A stretch of DNA of 37,435 bases. Source: Bacteroidales bacterium. Lineage in GTDB: Bacteria > Bacteroidota > Bacteroidia > Bacteroidales > P3. Of this stretch, positions 8,047 through 16,584 are shown piece by piece. How positions within the stretch are numbered: the first letter of the stretch is position 1; the number at the start of each line of letters is the position of its first letter. Made by a program: the position numbers and the translations under genes. The stretch lies in contig JAFSLX010000076.1 of the NCBI GenBank assembly GCA_017448185.1, positions 1-37,435 of the forward strand. The letters are read 5' to 3'. The notes under the pieces are model-generated. The model was not told the DNA's origin. It made no database searches and was given only the letters and a program-made list of their open reading frames with translations.

Positions 8047-8919
8047 ATGAAGAAAATCCTATTCTCTATCGGACTTGCGGCCACACTGTTCACCATTGGG
8101 GCCTGCAACCAGCAAAAAGAAGACCCTGCAGCCGCAAAAATTGACTCGCTTCAGGGTATTATCGACACCAAAGACGGCGAAATTCAGGAACTGTTCGACA
8201 TGCTGAACGCCATCGAGGACAACCTGTCGATGATCAACTCGAAATACTCCAACGTGCAAGAACTGAGGAGCAAAAACCTCGAAGGTACCTACAACAACCG
8301 GCAGGCCATTGCCGAGCAGATGCGTGCCATCGAGAACATGATGGAAGACAACAAGAAAAAAATCGCCCAACTCAACTCGCGCGTCAGCACACTGACCAGC
8401 AAGAGCGTCGACCTTGAGGGTTACATCACCCGCCTCGAGGAACGCAGTGCCGCCCAGGAAGCACAGATTGCCAGCCTGACCGCCGAACTTGAGAACAGCA
8501 AAATCGTTATTAAAGGGCTGAACCAGAATGTGTCCGACCTCACTGTGTCAAACAAAGAGAAGGACGACTACATCGCCCTGCAGACTGCTAACGCCAACCG
8601 CGCCTATTTCATTGTGGGCACCTATGACGAACTGCGTGAAGCCGGCATCGTAGCCAAGACCGGAGGATTCCTCGGCATAGGCCGCAAACAAAACACCGTT
8701 ACCGGCATGTCGACCGACCAATTCACCGAAATCGATCGCACCAAAGTGACCACTATAACCATCAACAAGAAGAAAGCCGTGGTCATCTCGCAACACCCCG
8801 AGGACAGCTACGAACTGGTAGCTGACGAAGAAGAGACCGGTGTGGTGGCATACCTGCGGATTCTCAATCCTGCACAGTTCTGGAAATACACCGACTATTT
8901 GGTTGTTTCAACGAAATAA
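8047..8919 (+). CDS. Coiled-coil outer-membrane lipoprotein (Cbp1-like family)
   Basis: Lipoprotein of 290 aa. The lipobox TIGAC places the lipidated Cys near residue 18. Residues about 30-175 are a long heptad-rich coiled coil, low in Pro and Gly (EIQELFDMLNAIEDN, KKKIAQLNSRVSTL, ITRLEERSAAQEAQIASL). A compact C-terminal domain follows (about 180-290) with YFIVGTYDELREAGI, GGFLGIGR and FWKYTDYLVV. The layout matches a Bacteroidales lipoprotein family that includes proteins annotated as Cbp1-like collagen-binding adhesins; I recall that likeness and cannot test it, and collagen binding should not be assumed. The ATG at 8047 is preferred to a TTG six bases upstream. It stands as a single gene between two terminators. 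Confidence 0.78.
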   Translation: MKKILFSIGLAATLFTIGACNQQKEDPAAAKIDSLQGIIDTKDGEIQELFDMLNAIEDNLSMINSKYSNVQELRSKNLEGTYNNRQAIAEQMRAIENMMEDNKKKIAQLNSRVSTLTSKSVDLEGYITRLEERSAAQEAQIASLTAELENSKIVIKGLNQNVSDLTVSNKEKDDYIALQTANANRAYFIVGTYDELREAGIVAKTGGFLGIGRKQNTVTGMSTDQFTEIDRTKVTTITINKKKAVVISQHPEDSYELVADEEETGVVAYLRILNPAQFWKYTDYLVVSTK

Positions 8920-8930
8920 CCGACCAAAAA

Positions 8931-8963
8931 GAAGGATGCCCGAGAGGGTATCCTTCTTTTTTT
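8931..8963 (+). terminator. Rho-independent terminator after the lipoprotein gene
   Basis: The stem GAAGGATGCCC (8931-8941) pairs with GGGTATCCTTC (8946-8956) with one G-T wobble; the loop is GAGA and seven T follow. Confidence 0.93.
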
Positions 8964-8997
8964 CAACACTAAAAGTTGAAGAAAAAAAATAATATTC

Positions 8998-9028
8998 TTT
9001 GCTGTTATTTAAAAAAAGTGTATCTTTG
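8998..9028 (+). promoter_or_regulatory. Bacteroidetes-type promoter for the 9135-12096 gene pair
   Basis: TTTG (8998-9001), a 19-bp spacer and TATCTTTG (9021-9028). It leaves a leader of about 100 nt before the ATG at 9135; I see no known riboswitch or strong hairpin in that leader. Confidence 0.88.
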
Positions 9029-9134
9029 CTTTGTAAAGTAATCTGTTGCCCACCTCACAAAACATTGGTAATGTGATGGTAGCAGCATATTGCAAAATGA
9101 AATTTAAATATTATAATTATAAAAAAACAACAAA

Positions 9135-10535
9135 ATGAAAAAAACACTATGTTTTCTGCTGGGAGCATTGTTCCTGTCAATGATGCCCGGCAATGATGCA
9201 AAAGCCCAGTACCGCGTGACTTGGGCAGGTGTCACCTACAGCCAGGATTTCACTTATTCCGGTTCAGCCGTGGATATCAGTGCAACCTATCGCGATGCCT
9301 CCTATGTTATGCACAATGCCACAGTGGTCTACAAAAACCTTGCCGACAACACTGTGAGTGCCACCGCACCTAAAAATGTTGGCTCCTACGAGGCTATCGC
9401 TCGTCCGGTTCTGGCCACCGAAATCCTTATCGACACCGTCAGACCCTTCACCATTTCGAAAGCCCACCTTTCGATTGGCCTTACCACGGTTGAAGACATC
9501 AAGTGGTACGACGGTACCGATACTGCTCATGTCACCAACCCTGGTTTGATGGCAGGCAAAATGATGGGTGACGATGTCACCTTCACCACCACCGCACGCT
9601 TCAATGATGCCACCGAGGGTAGCAGAAAGAGTGTTGTTGCCTACTACACCCTCTCCGGAGCAGATACGGCCAACTACATCCTCGACACCAACGCCCGTCT
9701 GATGTCGACCGTCGGTTACATCATTCGCCAGATTGTTCTGGACAGCGCCGCTGCCGACAATGGTATCTTCGTCGACGGTAATGGCTACTGCGACCAGATT
9801 ATTATCAATTACTACCTGCTGAGCGGTAACGCCACCATGTACAAACTGAACTTCTCCGCTGCTGCTCTTGCCGCCGGTTTCCAGGATGTGGCTTGGACCA
9901 ACATCCCCGTCAGAGGCCAAATCACCTATAACATTCCCGCTGGCGTACAGCCTGGCACCTACGGTGTGACCATCAGCTTTGCCAATGAACTGTTCAATGC
10001 CAACCCCACTTATGGTCTCTCGAAGACTTTAAGCGAGTACAATGTCCAGGTCAACCTGTCGAAAGACCTGACCCGTGCCATCTTCAGTGATGTCATCTCC
10101 ATTGTCGACACCTGCAACTGCTTCTCTTCTTACCAGTGGTATCACAACGATGCCATGATCCCCGGTGCCAACCTCCCCTACTATCAGGAAAATGGCGGTC
10201 TGACCGGATACTATCATGTGCTTCTTTCGATGGACGGCAACTGGGTGCGTACCTGCCCGCAGTCCAACTTCACCGTCATCACTCCTGCCGAGGGTGAGCC
10301 TGCTTTCAACGCCACCGTTTCGACCTATCCCAACCCAACCACCGACCGTTTCACTGTTGAAATCGAGAACTCCACCGAATTCACTCACACCCTTCAGGTG
10401 ATGAATGTCATGGGTATGGTTCTTATCAACACCACCTTCAACGGCAACAGCACGACCATCGACCTCACCGGCCTCAACCATGGCAACTACACCGTGACTG
10501 TCGACGGTATCGCCACCAGTGTCATTAAGAAATAA
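9135..10535 (+). CDS. T9SS secreted protein with MBG/YDG-like Ig domains
   Basis: Secreted protein of 466 aa with a signal peptide (about 1-25, ending DAKAQ). The first ~110 residues (TYSGSAVDISATY ... NVGSYEAIARP ... PFTISKAHLSI) look like the MBG/YDG class of bacterial Ig-like repeats, and a second more diverged unit may follow (about 115-195). The middle region has no match I can name; it contains a Cys-rich spot, DTCNCFSSYQWYHND. The end is a T9SS type A sorting domain (about 390-466; STYPNPTTDRF, then HGNYTVTV). It has its own promoter and lies 31 bp before the OmpA-family gene, so the two are probably co-transcribed. Likely surface-attached or released; ligand unknown. Confidence 0.75.
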   Translation: MKKTLCFLLGALFLSMMPGNDAKAQYRVTWAGVTYSQDFTYSGSAVDISATYRDASYVMHNATVVYKNLADNTVSATAPKNVGSYEAIARPVLATEILIDTVRPFTISKAHLSIGLTTVEDIKWYDGTDTAHVTNPGLMAGKMMGDDVTFTTTARFNDATEGSRKSVVAYYTLSGADTANYILDTNARLMSTVGYIIRQIVLDSAAADNGIFVDGNGYCDQIIINYYLLSGNATMYKLNFSAAALAAGFQDVAWTNIPVRGQITYNIPAGVQPGTYGVTISFANELFNANPTYGLSKTLSEYNVQVNLSKDLTRAIFSDVISIVDTCNCFSSYQWYHNDAMIPGANLPYYQENGGLTGYYHVLLSMDGNWVRTCPQSNFTVITPAEGEPAFNATVSTYPNPTTDRFTVEIENSTEFTHTLQVMNVMGMVLINTTFNGNSTTIDLTGLNHGNYTVTVDGIATSVIKK

Positions 10536-10566
10536 TAATATTGAATAATATAAAAAGAGAATAACA

Positions 10567-12096
10567 ATGAAACGTATAGTCATTTTGTTCGGTGTTTTGG
10601 CCATGGCCCTTGGCACACAGGCTCAGAACTACCAGCACAGCAATTATATCGGTCTCAATTTCGGTTGTGGCGGCAGTTCACTGCTGTACACACCCAAGAT
10701 TGGTTCGTGGGCTCCCGGTCTGGGTTTCATCGGTGAACTCGAGTACATGCACTTCTTCGGAAAACACTTCGGCTTTGGCCTCGGTGTCCAGTATGACATG
10801 ACGAAATCCCAAATCACACTTGACGAAAACATCACCGGTGCTATCGCCACCCACCCCGACAACAACCTGAACTTCCGTCCTACCGCTCAGTTTAACAACT
10901 GGGTTGAGGTTCAGACCGCCAACTTCATCAACATTCCCGTCGAGCTTTTCTATCGTACCGCTCTGAGTGAGAGATGGACTTTTCTCATTGGTGCCGGTGC
11001 CGAACTGAATATCCTCATGAACGGCAGATACAAAGTTGACGATGCCACCTTCACCATGGCTGGTTATTTCCCCGCCACCAACGTCACCTACACTGACCTT
11101 CCCTCCCACGGTTTCTTCTCGACCAACAAGTCGTATGATGAAGAACTCACCATGATCAAAAAGATGAGCGTCAGCCTCGTTGGCGACCTCGGCTTCAATT
11201 ATGCCATGAGCAACCACTGGGGTCTCTACCTCGGTGCCTATGCCGGCTTCGCTATCACCAATATGCATGAGAATGGCTACATGGCCAACCCCACTTTCGC
11301 TGTCGACGCAGCAAACAATGTGGTTTACAACGGTGTCTTCAATTCTGGTCGTTTGACCAACACCCTGCCCAAAGGTGTGGATATCGGACGCATCATGCTG
11401 GTCAACCTTGGTGCCAAAATTGGTATCAACTTCGGTTGGGACTGCCACAAAGCTGAACCCGAGGCCAAACCTGACCTGACCTCGTACGACGATGAGGCCG
11501 CCAAGGCCAAGGCTGCTGAAGAAGAGGCTGCCAGACTGAAAGCCGCTGAAGAGGAAGCCGCCAAGGCAAAGGCTGCCGAAGAGGCTGCCAAGGCCAAAGC
11601 CGCTGAGGAAGCCGCCAAGGCAAAGGCTGCCGAGGAAGCTGCCAAGGCCAAAGCCGCTGAAGAGGCTGCCCGCAAGGCCGCTGAGGATGCCGCCAAGAAC
11701 AAACCCGTCAACGTGGAGAAGGTTCCTGTCGACCGTGCTTCGCTGCAGACCTACCTCAACCAGATCAACGGTACTGTCAACTTCGACTTCAACAAGACCA
11801 ATCCTAAGTTCGATGCCAAGACCGACCTCGCTATCAAGGCTCTCTGCAAAGCCATGTCGGAGAACAAAGATATCAAGATCAACATCACCGGTCACACCGA
11901 CAACGTCGGTACTCCCGAGTCGAACATGCCTCTTGGCATGCGTCGCGCCGAGGCTCTGAAGGCCTTGATGGTCAAGCAGGGTGCTCCCACCGAGAACATC
12001 TCGACCGACTCGAAGGGTGAAACCGAGCCCATGGTTGAGAACGATACCGAGGAACATCGCTACATGAACCGTCGCGCTGTTATCACTCTGAAATAA
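10567..12096 (+). CDS. OmpA-family outer-membrane protein with N-terminal barrel and Ala/Lys/Glu-rich linker
   Basis: Outer-membrane protein of 509 aa. A signal peptide (about 1-20, ending TQAQ) leads into a beta-barrel region (about 21-300) with alternating aromatic strands such as YIGLNFGCGG and WGLYLGAYAGFAI. An Ala/Lys/Glu-rich linker (about 310-378) resembles TolA-type helices and could cross the periplasm. The C-terminal OmpA peptidoglycan-binding domain (about 395-509) shows NFDFNKTNPKFDAK, ITGHTDNVGTPESN, the family motif around MRRAEALKALM and a final NRRAVITLK. It probably anchors the outer membrane to peptidoglycan. It is second in a two-gene unit and ends just before a strong terminator. 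Barrel topology is inferred from sequence pattern. Confidence 0.88.
   Translation: MKRIVILFGVLAMALGTQAQNYQHSNYIGLNFGCGGSSLLYTPKIGSWAPGLGFIGELEYMHFFGKHFGFGLGVQYDMTKSQITLDENITGAIATHPDNNLNFRPTAQFNNWVEVQTANFINIPVELFYRTALSERWTFLIGAGAELNILMNGRYKVDDATFTMAGYFPATNVTYTDLPSHGFFSTNKSYDEELTMIKKMSVSLVGDLGFNYAMSNHWGLYLGAYAGFAITNMHENGYMANPTFAVDAANNVVYNGVFNSGRLTNTLPKGVDIGRIMLVNLGAKIGINFGWDCHKAEPEAKPDLTSYDDEAAKAKAAEEEAARLKAAEEEAAKAKAAEEAAKAKAAEEAAKAKAAEEAAKAKAAEEAARKAAEDAAKNKPVNVEKVPVDRASLQTYLNQINGTVNFDFNKTNPKFDAKTDLAIKALCKAMSENKDIKINITGHTDNVGTPESNMPLGMRRAEALKALMVKQGAPTENISTDSKGETEPMVENDTEEHRYMNRRAVITLK
11494..11697 (+). repeat. Coding tandem repeat (Ala/Lys/Glu-rich, about 24-nt period)
   Basis: This stretch encodes repeated octads of the type AAKAKAAE, with some variants (AARLKAAE, AARKAAED). 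Codons alternate between gcc/gct and aag/aaa, so units are similar but not identical at DNA level. It forms the predicted helical spacer between barrel and OmpA domain and is a likely site of length variation between strains. Confidence 0.85.
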
Positions 12097-12119
12097 TCAA
12101 TTCTGATTATACACAAAAG

Positions 12120-12155
12120 AGAGGCCGAATCATACGATTCGGCCTCTCTTTTTTT
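12120..12155 (+). terminator. Rho-independent terminator after the OmpA-family gene
   Basis: The stem AGAGGCCGAATC (12120-12131) pairs with GATTCGGCCTCT (12136-12147); loop ATAC, then a C and a long T-run. It lies between two convergent genes; no comparable T-run serves the opposite strand. Confidence 0.93.
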
Positions 12156-12168
12156 ATTATAATGAAAA

Positions 12169-14265
12169 CTATCTTGCTGTCTCAAGCAACGATTGAAGTT
12201 CTTTAATCTCGTCGCGATATTTCGCGGCAGCAAGGAAGTCGAGTTCCTTGGCTGCAAGCTGCATCTTGCGCTGGCTGTCACGGATTTCCTTGCGCAATTG
12301 ATCCTTGGTCATCGCCATGAGACGGTTCTTGCGTTCTGTGTCGGCCGAAGGGGCAGGCATATCAGCGAGATCCTGACGGTGAGGATGATTCGACTTGCGT
12401 CCATACACGGCCTCGGGCTCGGCAGCAAAAGCAAGGTTATCGCGCTCTTCGGCGGCACGCTCTATTACACTTGTCGCTCCCAGTATGGCATCGGTGCTCT
12501 TCACAATCTGCCGTGGCACAATGCCATGCTCCATATTGTAGCGAATCTGCTTTTCGCGGTGACGATTGGTAAGGTCGATGGCGCGCTGCATACTGCCAGT
12601 GATAGTATCACCATACAAAATAGCCTTGCTATGCACATTTCGCGCAGCACGGCCGATAGTCTGAATCAATGCACGGTCGCTACGCAAGAAACCCTCCTTG
12701 TCGGCATCCAAAATGGCCACCAGCGACACCTCGGGCAGGTCCAAGCCTTCGCGCAACAGGTTGACACCCACCAGCACATCGAACACCCCCATACGGAGGT
12801 CGCGCATAATCTCAACACGGTCGAGCGTATCGACATCCGAATGTATATACTTACTCCTGATACCCAGATTAATAAGATATGACGTCAACTCCTCGGCCAT
12901 ACGCTTGGTGAGGGTCGTCACCAGCACACGTTCACCCTTGTCGACGGTGTTCTCGATCTCGTCCAGCAGGTCATCCACCTGGCTCACCGCCGGGCGCACC
13001 TCCACCACCGGGTCGAGCAAGCCCGTGGGGCGAATCACCTGCTCAACCACCACACCTTCGGCCTCGCGCAGCTCGTAGTCGGCCGGCGTAGCACTGATAT
13101 AAATCGTCTGACCTGTAAGATTATAGAACTCGTCATAGGTCAACGGGCGGTTGTCGAGCGCCGAGGGCAGGCGGAACCCATACTCCACCAACGAGGTCTT
13201 GCGGCTCCGGTCGCCACCGTACATGGCACCAATCTGCGGCACAGTCACATGGCTCTCATCCACCACCAGCAGGAAATCGTCGGGGAAATAATCAATCAGA
13301 CAGAATGGGCGCGACCCGGGAGCACGGCCGTCAAAATAGCGCGAATAATTCTCGATGCCACTGCAATAGCCCAACTCCTGAATCATCTCAAGGTCGTAGT
13401 TCACCCGTTCCTCCAACCGCTTGGCTTCGAGATGTTTTTCAATCGAATGCAGATAATCGCGGCGCTCAAACATATCGTGCTGTATCTGCAAAAGGGCTTC
13501 ACTCAGGTGCTCCTTCGAAGTAATGAAATTGCTGGCTGGATAAATCACCATCTCCTCAAACCGCTCAATCCGCTGTCCCGTGATAGGGTCGAAACTCTCA
13601 AGTGTCTCAATCTCATCGTCCCAGAACGATACTCGGTAGCAGAAATCGGCAAACGAAGGGAAAATATCGACCGTATCGCCTTTCACACGAAACCGACCGT
13701 TCGAAAACTCAATTTCATTCCTGACATACTGTCCTTCAAGCAACTGCAGCAGCAAATCGTCGCGACGCAGGCGATCGCCCACCTTCAGCGTCACCGTGCC
13801 GCGCTTAAACTCCTCGGGATTGCCGATACCATAAATGCAGCTCACCGAACTCACCACAATCACATCCCGCCGTCCACTCAACAAAGCCGACGATGCACGC
13901 AGGCGCAACTTGTCAAGTTCCTCGTTGATAGCCAGGTCTTTCTCGATATAGGTATTGGTGGACGGGATGTAGGCTTCGGGCTGATAGTAGTCGTAATAGC
14001 TCACGAAATACTCCACAGCATTGTTCGGGAAAAACTGCTTGAACTCCCCATAGAGCTGTGCTGCAAGCGTTTTGTTGTGGCTCAACACAAGCGTCGGACG
14101 CTGCAGCTGGGCAATCACATTGGCCACCGTGAACGTCTTGCCGCTGCCCGTCACGCCTTGCAGCACCTGGGCCCGCTGTCCACGACGCACACCGTCGACC
14201 AACTGGCTGATAGCCTCCGGCTGGTCGCCCATGGGGGCAAAATCCGATTTCAATTCAAATTCCAT
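12169..14265 (-). CDS. uvrB: UvrABC system protein B (excinuclease helicase subunit)
   Basis: UvrB of 698 aa, the damage-verifying helicase-like subunit of nucleotide excision repair, working with UvrA and UvrC on DNA. Walker A GVTGSGKT is at residues 37-44, the beta-hairpin that clamps DNA includes YYDYYQPEAYIP (about 90-101), and the Walker B/DEAD-like box reads VVDESH. Helicase motifs V/VI are visible as VGVNLLREGLDLPEVSLV and QTIGRAARN. The C-terminal UVR domain that contacts UvrC is intact (about 655-698; KEIRDSQRKMQLAAKELDFLAAAKYRDEI, shown in part). Length is typical. It appears to be monocistronic; no clear SOS box or consensus promoter was found upstream. Confidence 0.98.
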   Translation of the reverse strand: MEFELKSDFAPMGDQPEAISQLVDGVRRGQRAQVLQGVTGSGKTFTVANVIAQLQRPTLVLSHNKTLAAQLYGEFKQFFPNNAVEYFVSYYDYYQPEAYIPSTNTYIEKDLAINEELDKLRLRASSALLSGRRDVIVVSSVSCIYGIGNPEEFKRGTVTLKVGDRLRRDDLLLQLLEGQYVRNEIEFSNGRFRVKGDTVDIFPSFADFCYRVSFWDDEIETLESFDPITGQRIERFEEMVIYPASNFITSKEHLSEALLQIQHDMFERRDYLHSIEKHLEAKRLEERVNYDLEMIQELGYCSGIENYSRYFDGRAPGSRPFCLIDYFPDDFLLVVDESHVTVPQIGAMYGGDRSRKTSLVEYGFRLPSALDNRPLTYDEFYNLTGQTIYISATPADYELREAEGVVVEQVIRPTGLLDPVVEVRPAVSQVDDLLDEIENTVDKGERVLVTTLTKRMAEELTSYLINLGIRSKYIHSDVDTLDRVEIMRDLRMGVFDVLVGVNLLREGLDLPEVSLVAILDADKEGFLRSDRALIQTIGRAARNVHSKAILYGDTITGSMQRAIDLTNRHREKQIRYNMEHGIVPRQIVKSTDAILGATSVIERAAEERDNLAFAAEPEAVYGRKSNHPHRQDLADMPAPSADTERKNRLMAMTKDQLRKEIRDSQRKMQLAAKELDFLAAAKYRDEIKELQSLLETAR

Positions 14266-14334
14266 TCTCCCTCATAACGACATATCACCGGAAAAAGTAT
14301 ATCCAACCGCGTGTTTTTCACAATCAGGTCATCC

Positions 14335-14405
14335 CTTTGCTCAGTACTTGTTCAGTCGTTGTTCAGTCGTTGTTCAGTGAATGACTGAACAACGACTGAA
14401 CAACG
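14335..14405. repeat. Phased 11-bp palindromic repeat element, copy B
   Basis: Left units in phase: CTTTGCTCAGT (14335-14345), ACTTGTTCAGT (14346-14356), then two exact CGTTGTTCAGT (14357-14367, 14368-14378). The centre is GAATG (14379-14383), identical to copy A. Right units ACTGAACAACG at 14384-14394 and 14395-14405 are exact. The outer units each match the consensus at 9 of 11 positions. It lies between divergent uvrB and thrS, 71 bp upstream of the thrS -33 element. A transcript or single strand could fold into a 22-bp perfect stem with a 5-nt loop. Confidence 0.95.
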
Positions 14406-14476
14406 GAGCAACACCGACCGACCAAAAGACGGATAGAATCCTGATAGACAGAAAAGATTCGATTATAAAAATTATT

Positions 14477-14507
14477 TTTGCCAGAATATAAAATATTCGT
14501 ATCTTTG
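14477..14507 (+). promoter_or_regulatory. Bacteroidetes-type promoter of thrS
   Basis: TTTG (14477-14480), a 19-bp spacer and TATCTTTG (14500-14507), about 40 nt before the thrS ATG. The leader is too short for a T-box and none is seen. Confidence 0.9.
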
Positions 14508-14550
14508 CAGTTTGAAACAATTGTGTAAACAATAGATATATTATCATACT

Positions 14551-16494
14551 ATGAACGTGAACATTAAGCAATTAGGCAATGTTCAGGCGGATGCTCCCTG
14601 CTCAATAATCGACCTGATTCTGCAGGTGAAGCCCGAAGAGCTGAACAACTACTGCGCTGCAAAGATCGACGACAACGTGGTGGATTTGAGAGACATCGTT
14701 GAGAACGACTGCGAGATTGAACTGCTTGACAAAACAGCTCCCGAGTCTTTGGCCATCCTCCGCCACACTACCGCACATATCATGGCCGAGGCCGTGAAAC
14801 ACCTCTATCCCGAGGCAAAACTGACCATCGGTCCCTCGACCGACAAGGGTTTCTTCTACGACTTCGACTTCCGTCCCTTCAACCGCGAGGACCTCGATGC
14901 CATCGAGAAGGAAATGAAGTCTATCATCAAGAAAGCCACCCGCTTGGAGCGCAAGATCGTCTCGCGCGACGAGGCCCGCAAGATATTCGAGGAGAAGAAC
15001 GAGCCTTATAAGCTGGAGCTGCTCGACGCCATCGCCCCCGATGCCCGCATCACCATCTACAGCCAGGACGACTTTGTCGACCTCTGCTCGGGTCCCCACC
15101 TGCTCAACACCCGCCCCATCAAGGGCTTCAAGCTGATTGCCAACTCGAACACCTATTGGCGCGGCGACCGCAACGGCAAGTCGCTGACCCGTATCTTCGG
15201 CGTTGCTTTCTTCAGCAAGGAAGACCTCGAGGCCCACATGGAATACCTTGAGAACATCAAGAACCGCGACCACAACAAGCTGGGCCGCGAACTTGAGCTG
15301 TTCACCACCGTCGATGTCATTGGACAGGGTCTGCCGTTGCTGCTCCCCAAGGGCGCCAAGATTGTTCAAACCATGCAGCGCTGGATTGAGGACCTCGAGG
15401 ACAACGAGTGGGGCTACATCCGCACTAAGACCCCCTTCATGGCCAAGAAAGACCTCTATGAGATTTCCGGCCACTGGCAGCACTACCGCGACGGCATGTT
15501 CGTCATCGGCGACCCTGAAGACCCCGAGGTGTTGGCCCTGCGCCCCATGACCTGCCCGTTCCAGTACTTCGTCTACAAGGCCAGCCCCAAGTCGTACCGC
15601 GACCTGCCGAAGCGCTACAGCGAGACCTCAACTCTGTTCCGCAACGAAGACAGCGGCGAGATGCATGGCTTAACCCGCGTCCGCCAGTTCACCATCTCGG
15701 AGGGCCACCTTATCGTGCGCCCCGACCAGATGGTCGAGGAGTTCAAGAAATGCCTCGCTTTGGCCAAGTACTGCTTGACTACCCTCGGCCTGCAGGACGA
15801 CGTGACCTATCACCTCTCCAAGTGGGACCCCGCCAACACGAAGAAATACATCGGCACCGCCAAGGACTGGGAGGCCAGTCAGCAGCACATCCGCGACATC
15901 CTCAACGAACTGAACATCCCCTTCGTGGAGGACGACGACGAAGCTGCCTTCTACGGCCCCAAGGTTGACATCAATGCATCGAACGTCTACGGCAAGGAAG
16001 ACACCATGATTACCATCCAATGGGACGCCCTCCTGGCTCCGCGCTACGACATGTTCTACATCGACCAGAACGGCAACAGAGTACGCCCCTACGTCATCCA
16101 TCGCACCAGCATCGGATGCTACGAGCGCACGCTCGCCTGGTTGGTTGAGAAATACGAGGGTGCCTTCCCCACTTGGCTCTGCCCAGAGCAGGTGCGTGTG
16201 CTGCCCATCTCGGAGAAATTCATGGACTATGCCAACGCCGTCAACGCCGAGCTCGTCAAGGCCGGTGTCCGCTCCACGGTCGACGAGCGTGCCGAGAAGA
16301 TTGGCTACAAGCTGCGCGACCTGCGCCTGCAGCGCATACCCTATGCCCTTATCGTTGGCCAGAAAGAGACTGACGAGGGCGTTGTTTCGGTGTGGAACCG
16401 CAAGGCCGGCGACAAAGGTGCAGCCAAACTGGCTGACTTCATCGCCGAAATTCGTAAGGACATCGATACCAAGGCACTCTGCCCTGAAGGATAA
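14551..16494 (+). CDS. thrS: Threonine--tRNA ligase
   Basis: Threonyl-tRNA synthetase of 647 aa, a class II enzyme charging tRNA-Thr in the cytoplasm. The N-terminal TGS domain spans about 1-62. The editing domain has the HxxxH site at residues 72-76 (HTTAH) and the later motif DLCSGPHL, whose Cys belongs to the editing centre. The catalytic core shows LRPMTCPF with the zinc Cys, FRNEDSGEMHGLTRVRQF (class II motif 2 region) and HRTSIGCYERTLAWLVE (motif 3). The C-terminal anticodon-binding domain begins near WLCPEQVRVLPIS. Length is typical. It is first in a run with infC, rpmI, rplT and rplS, a widely conserved order, though infC also has its own promoter. Confidence 0.98.
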   Translation: MNVNIKQLGNVQADAPCSIIDLILQVKPEELNNYCAAKIDDNVVDLRDIVENDCEIELLDKTAPESLAILRHTTAHIMAEAVKHLYPEAKLTIGPSTDKGFFYDFDFRPFNREDLDAIEKEMKSIIKKATRLERKIVSRDEARKIFEEKNEPYKLELLDAIAPDARITIYSQDDFVDLCSGPHLLNTRPIKGFKLIANSNTYWRGDRNGKSLTRIFGVAFFSKEDLEAHMEYLENIKNRDHNKLGRELELFTTVDVIGQGLPLLLPKGAKIVQTMQRWIEDLEDNEWGYIRTKTPFMAKKDLYEISGHWQHYRDGMFVIGDPEDPEVLALRPMTCPFQYFVYKASPKSYRDLPKRYSETSTLFRNEDSGEMHGLTRVRQFTISEGHLIVRPDQMVEEFKKCLALAKYCLTTLGLQDDVTYHLSKWDPANTKKYIGTAKDWEASQQHIRDILNELNIPFVEDDDEAAFYGPKVDINASNVYGKEDTMITIQWDALLAPRYDMFYIDQNGNRVRPYVIHRTSIGCYERTLAWLVEKYEGAFPTWLCPEQVRVLPISEKFMDYANAVNAELVKAGVRSTVDERAEKIGYKLRDLRLQRIPYALIVGQKETDEGVVSVWNRKAGDKGAAKLADFIAEIRKDIDTKALCPEG

Positions 16495-16502
16495 AAAATA
16501 TT

Positions 16503-16533
16503 TTTGTCAGTATTATAAAAAGTTGTATTTTTG
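16503..16533 (+). promoter_or_regulatory. Bacteroidetes-type promoter of infC-rpmI-rplT-rplS
   Basis: TTTG (16503-16506), a 19-bp spacer and TATTTTTG (16526-16533). It begins 9 bp after the thrS stop and gives infC a leader of about 45 nt. Confidence 0.9.
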
Positions 16534-16584
16534 CAGTCCGAATTGTAATAGACAAGATAATATAAACACAATAAAACCAGACAT

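Noticed and set aside
14335..14405. Repeat arrays as CRISPR
   Set aside because: Units are only 11 bp, directly abutting with no spacers, and change orientation at the centre. No cas genes are present.
14508..14550. T-box or amino-acid leader ahead of thrS
   Set aside because: The leader between the predicted transcript start and ATG is only about 40 nt, with no room for the conserved T-box structure.
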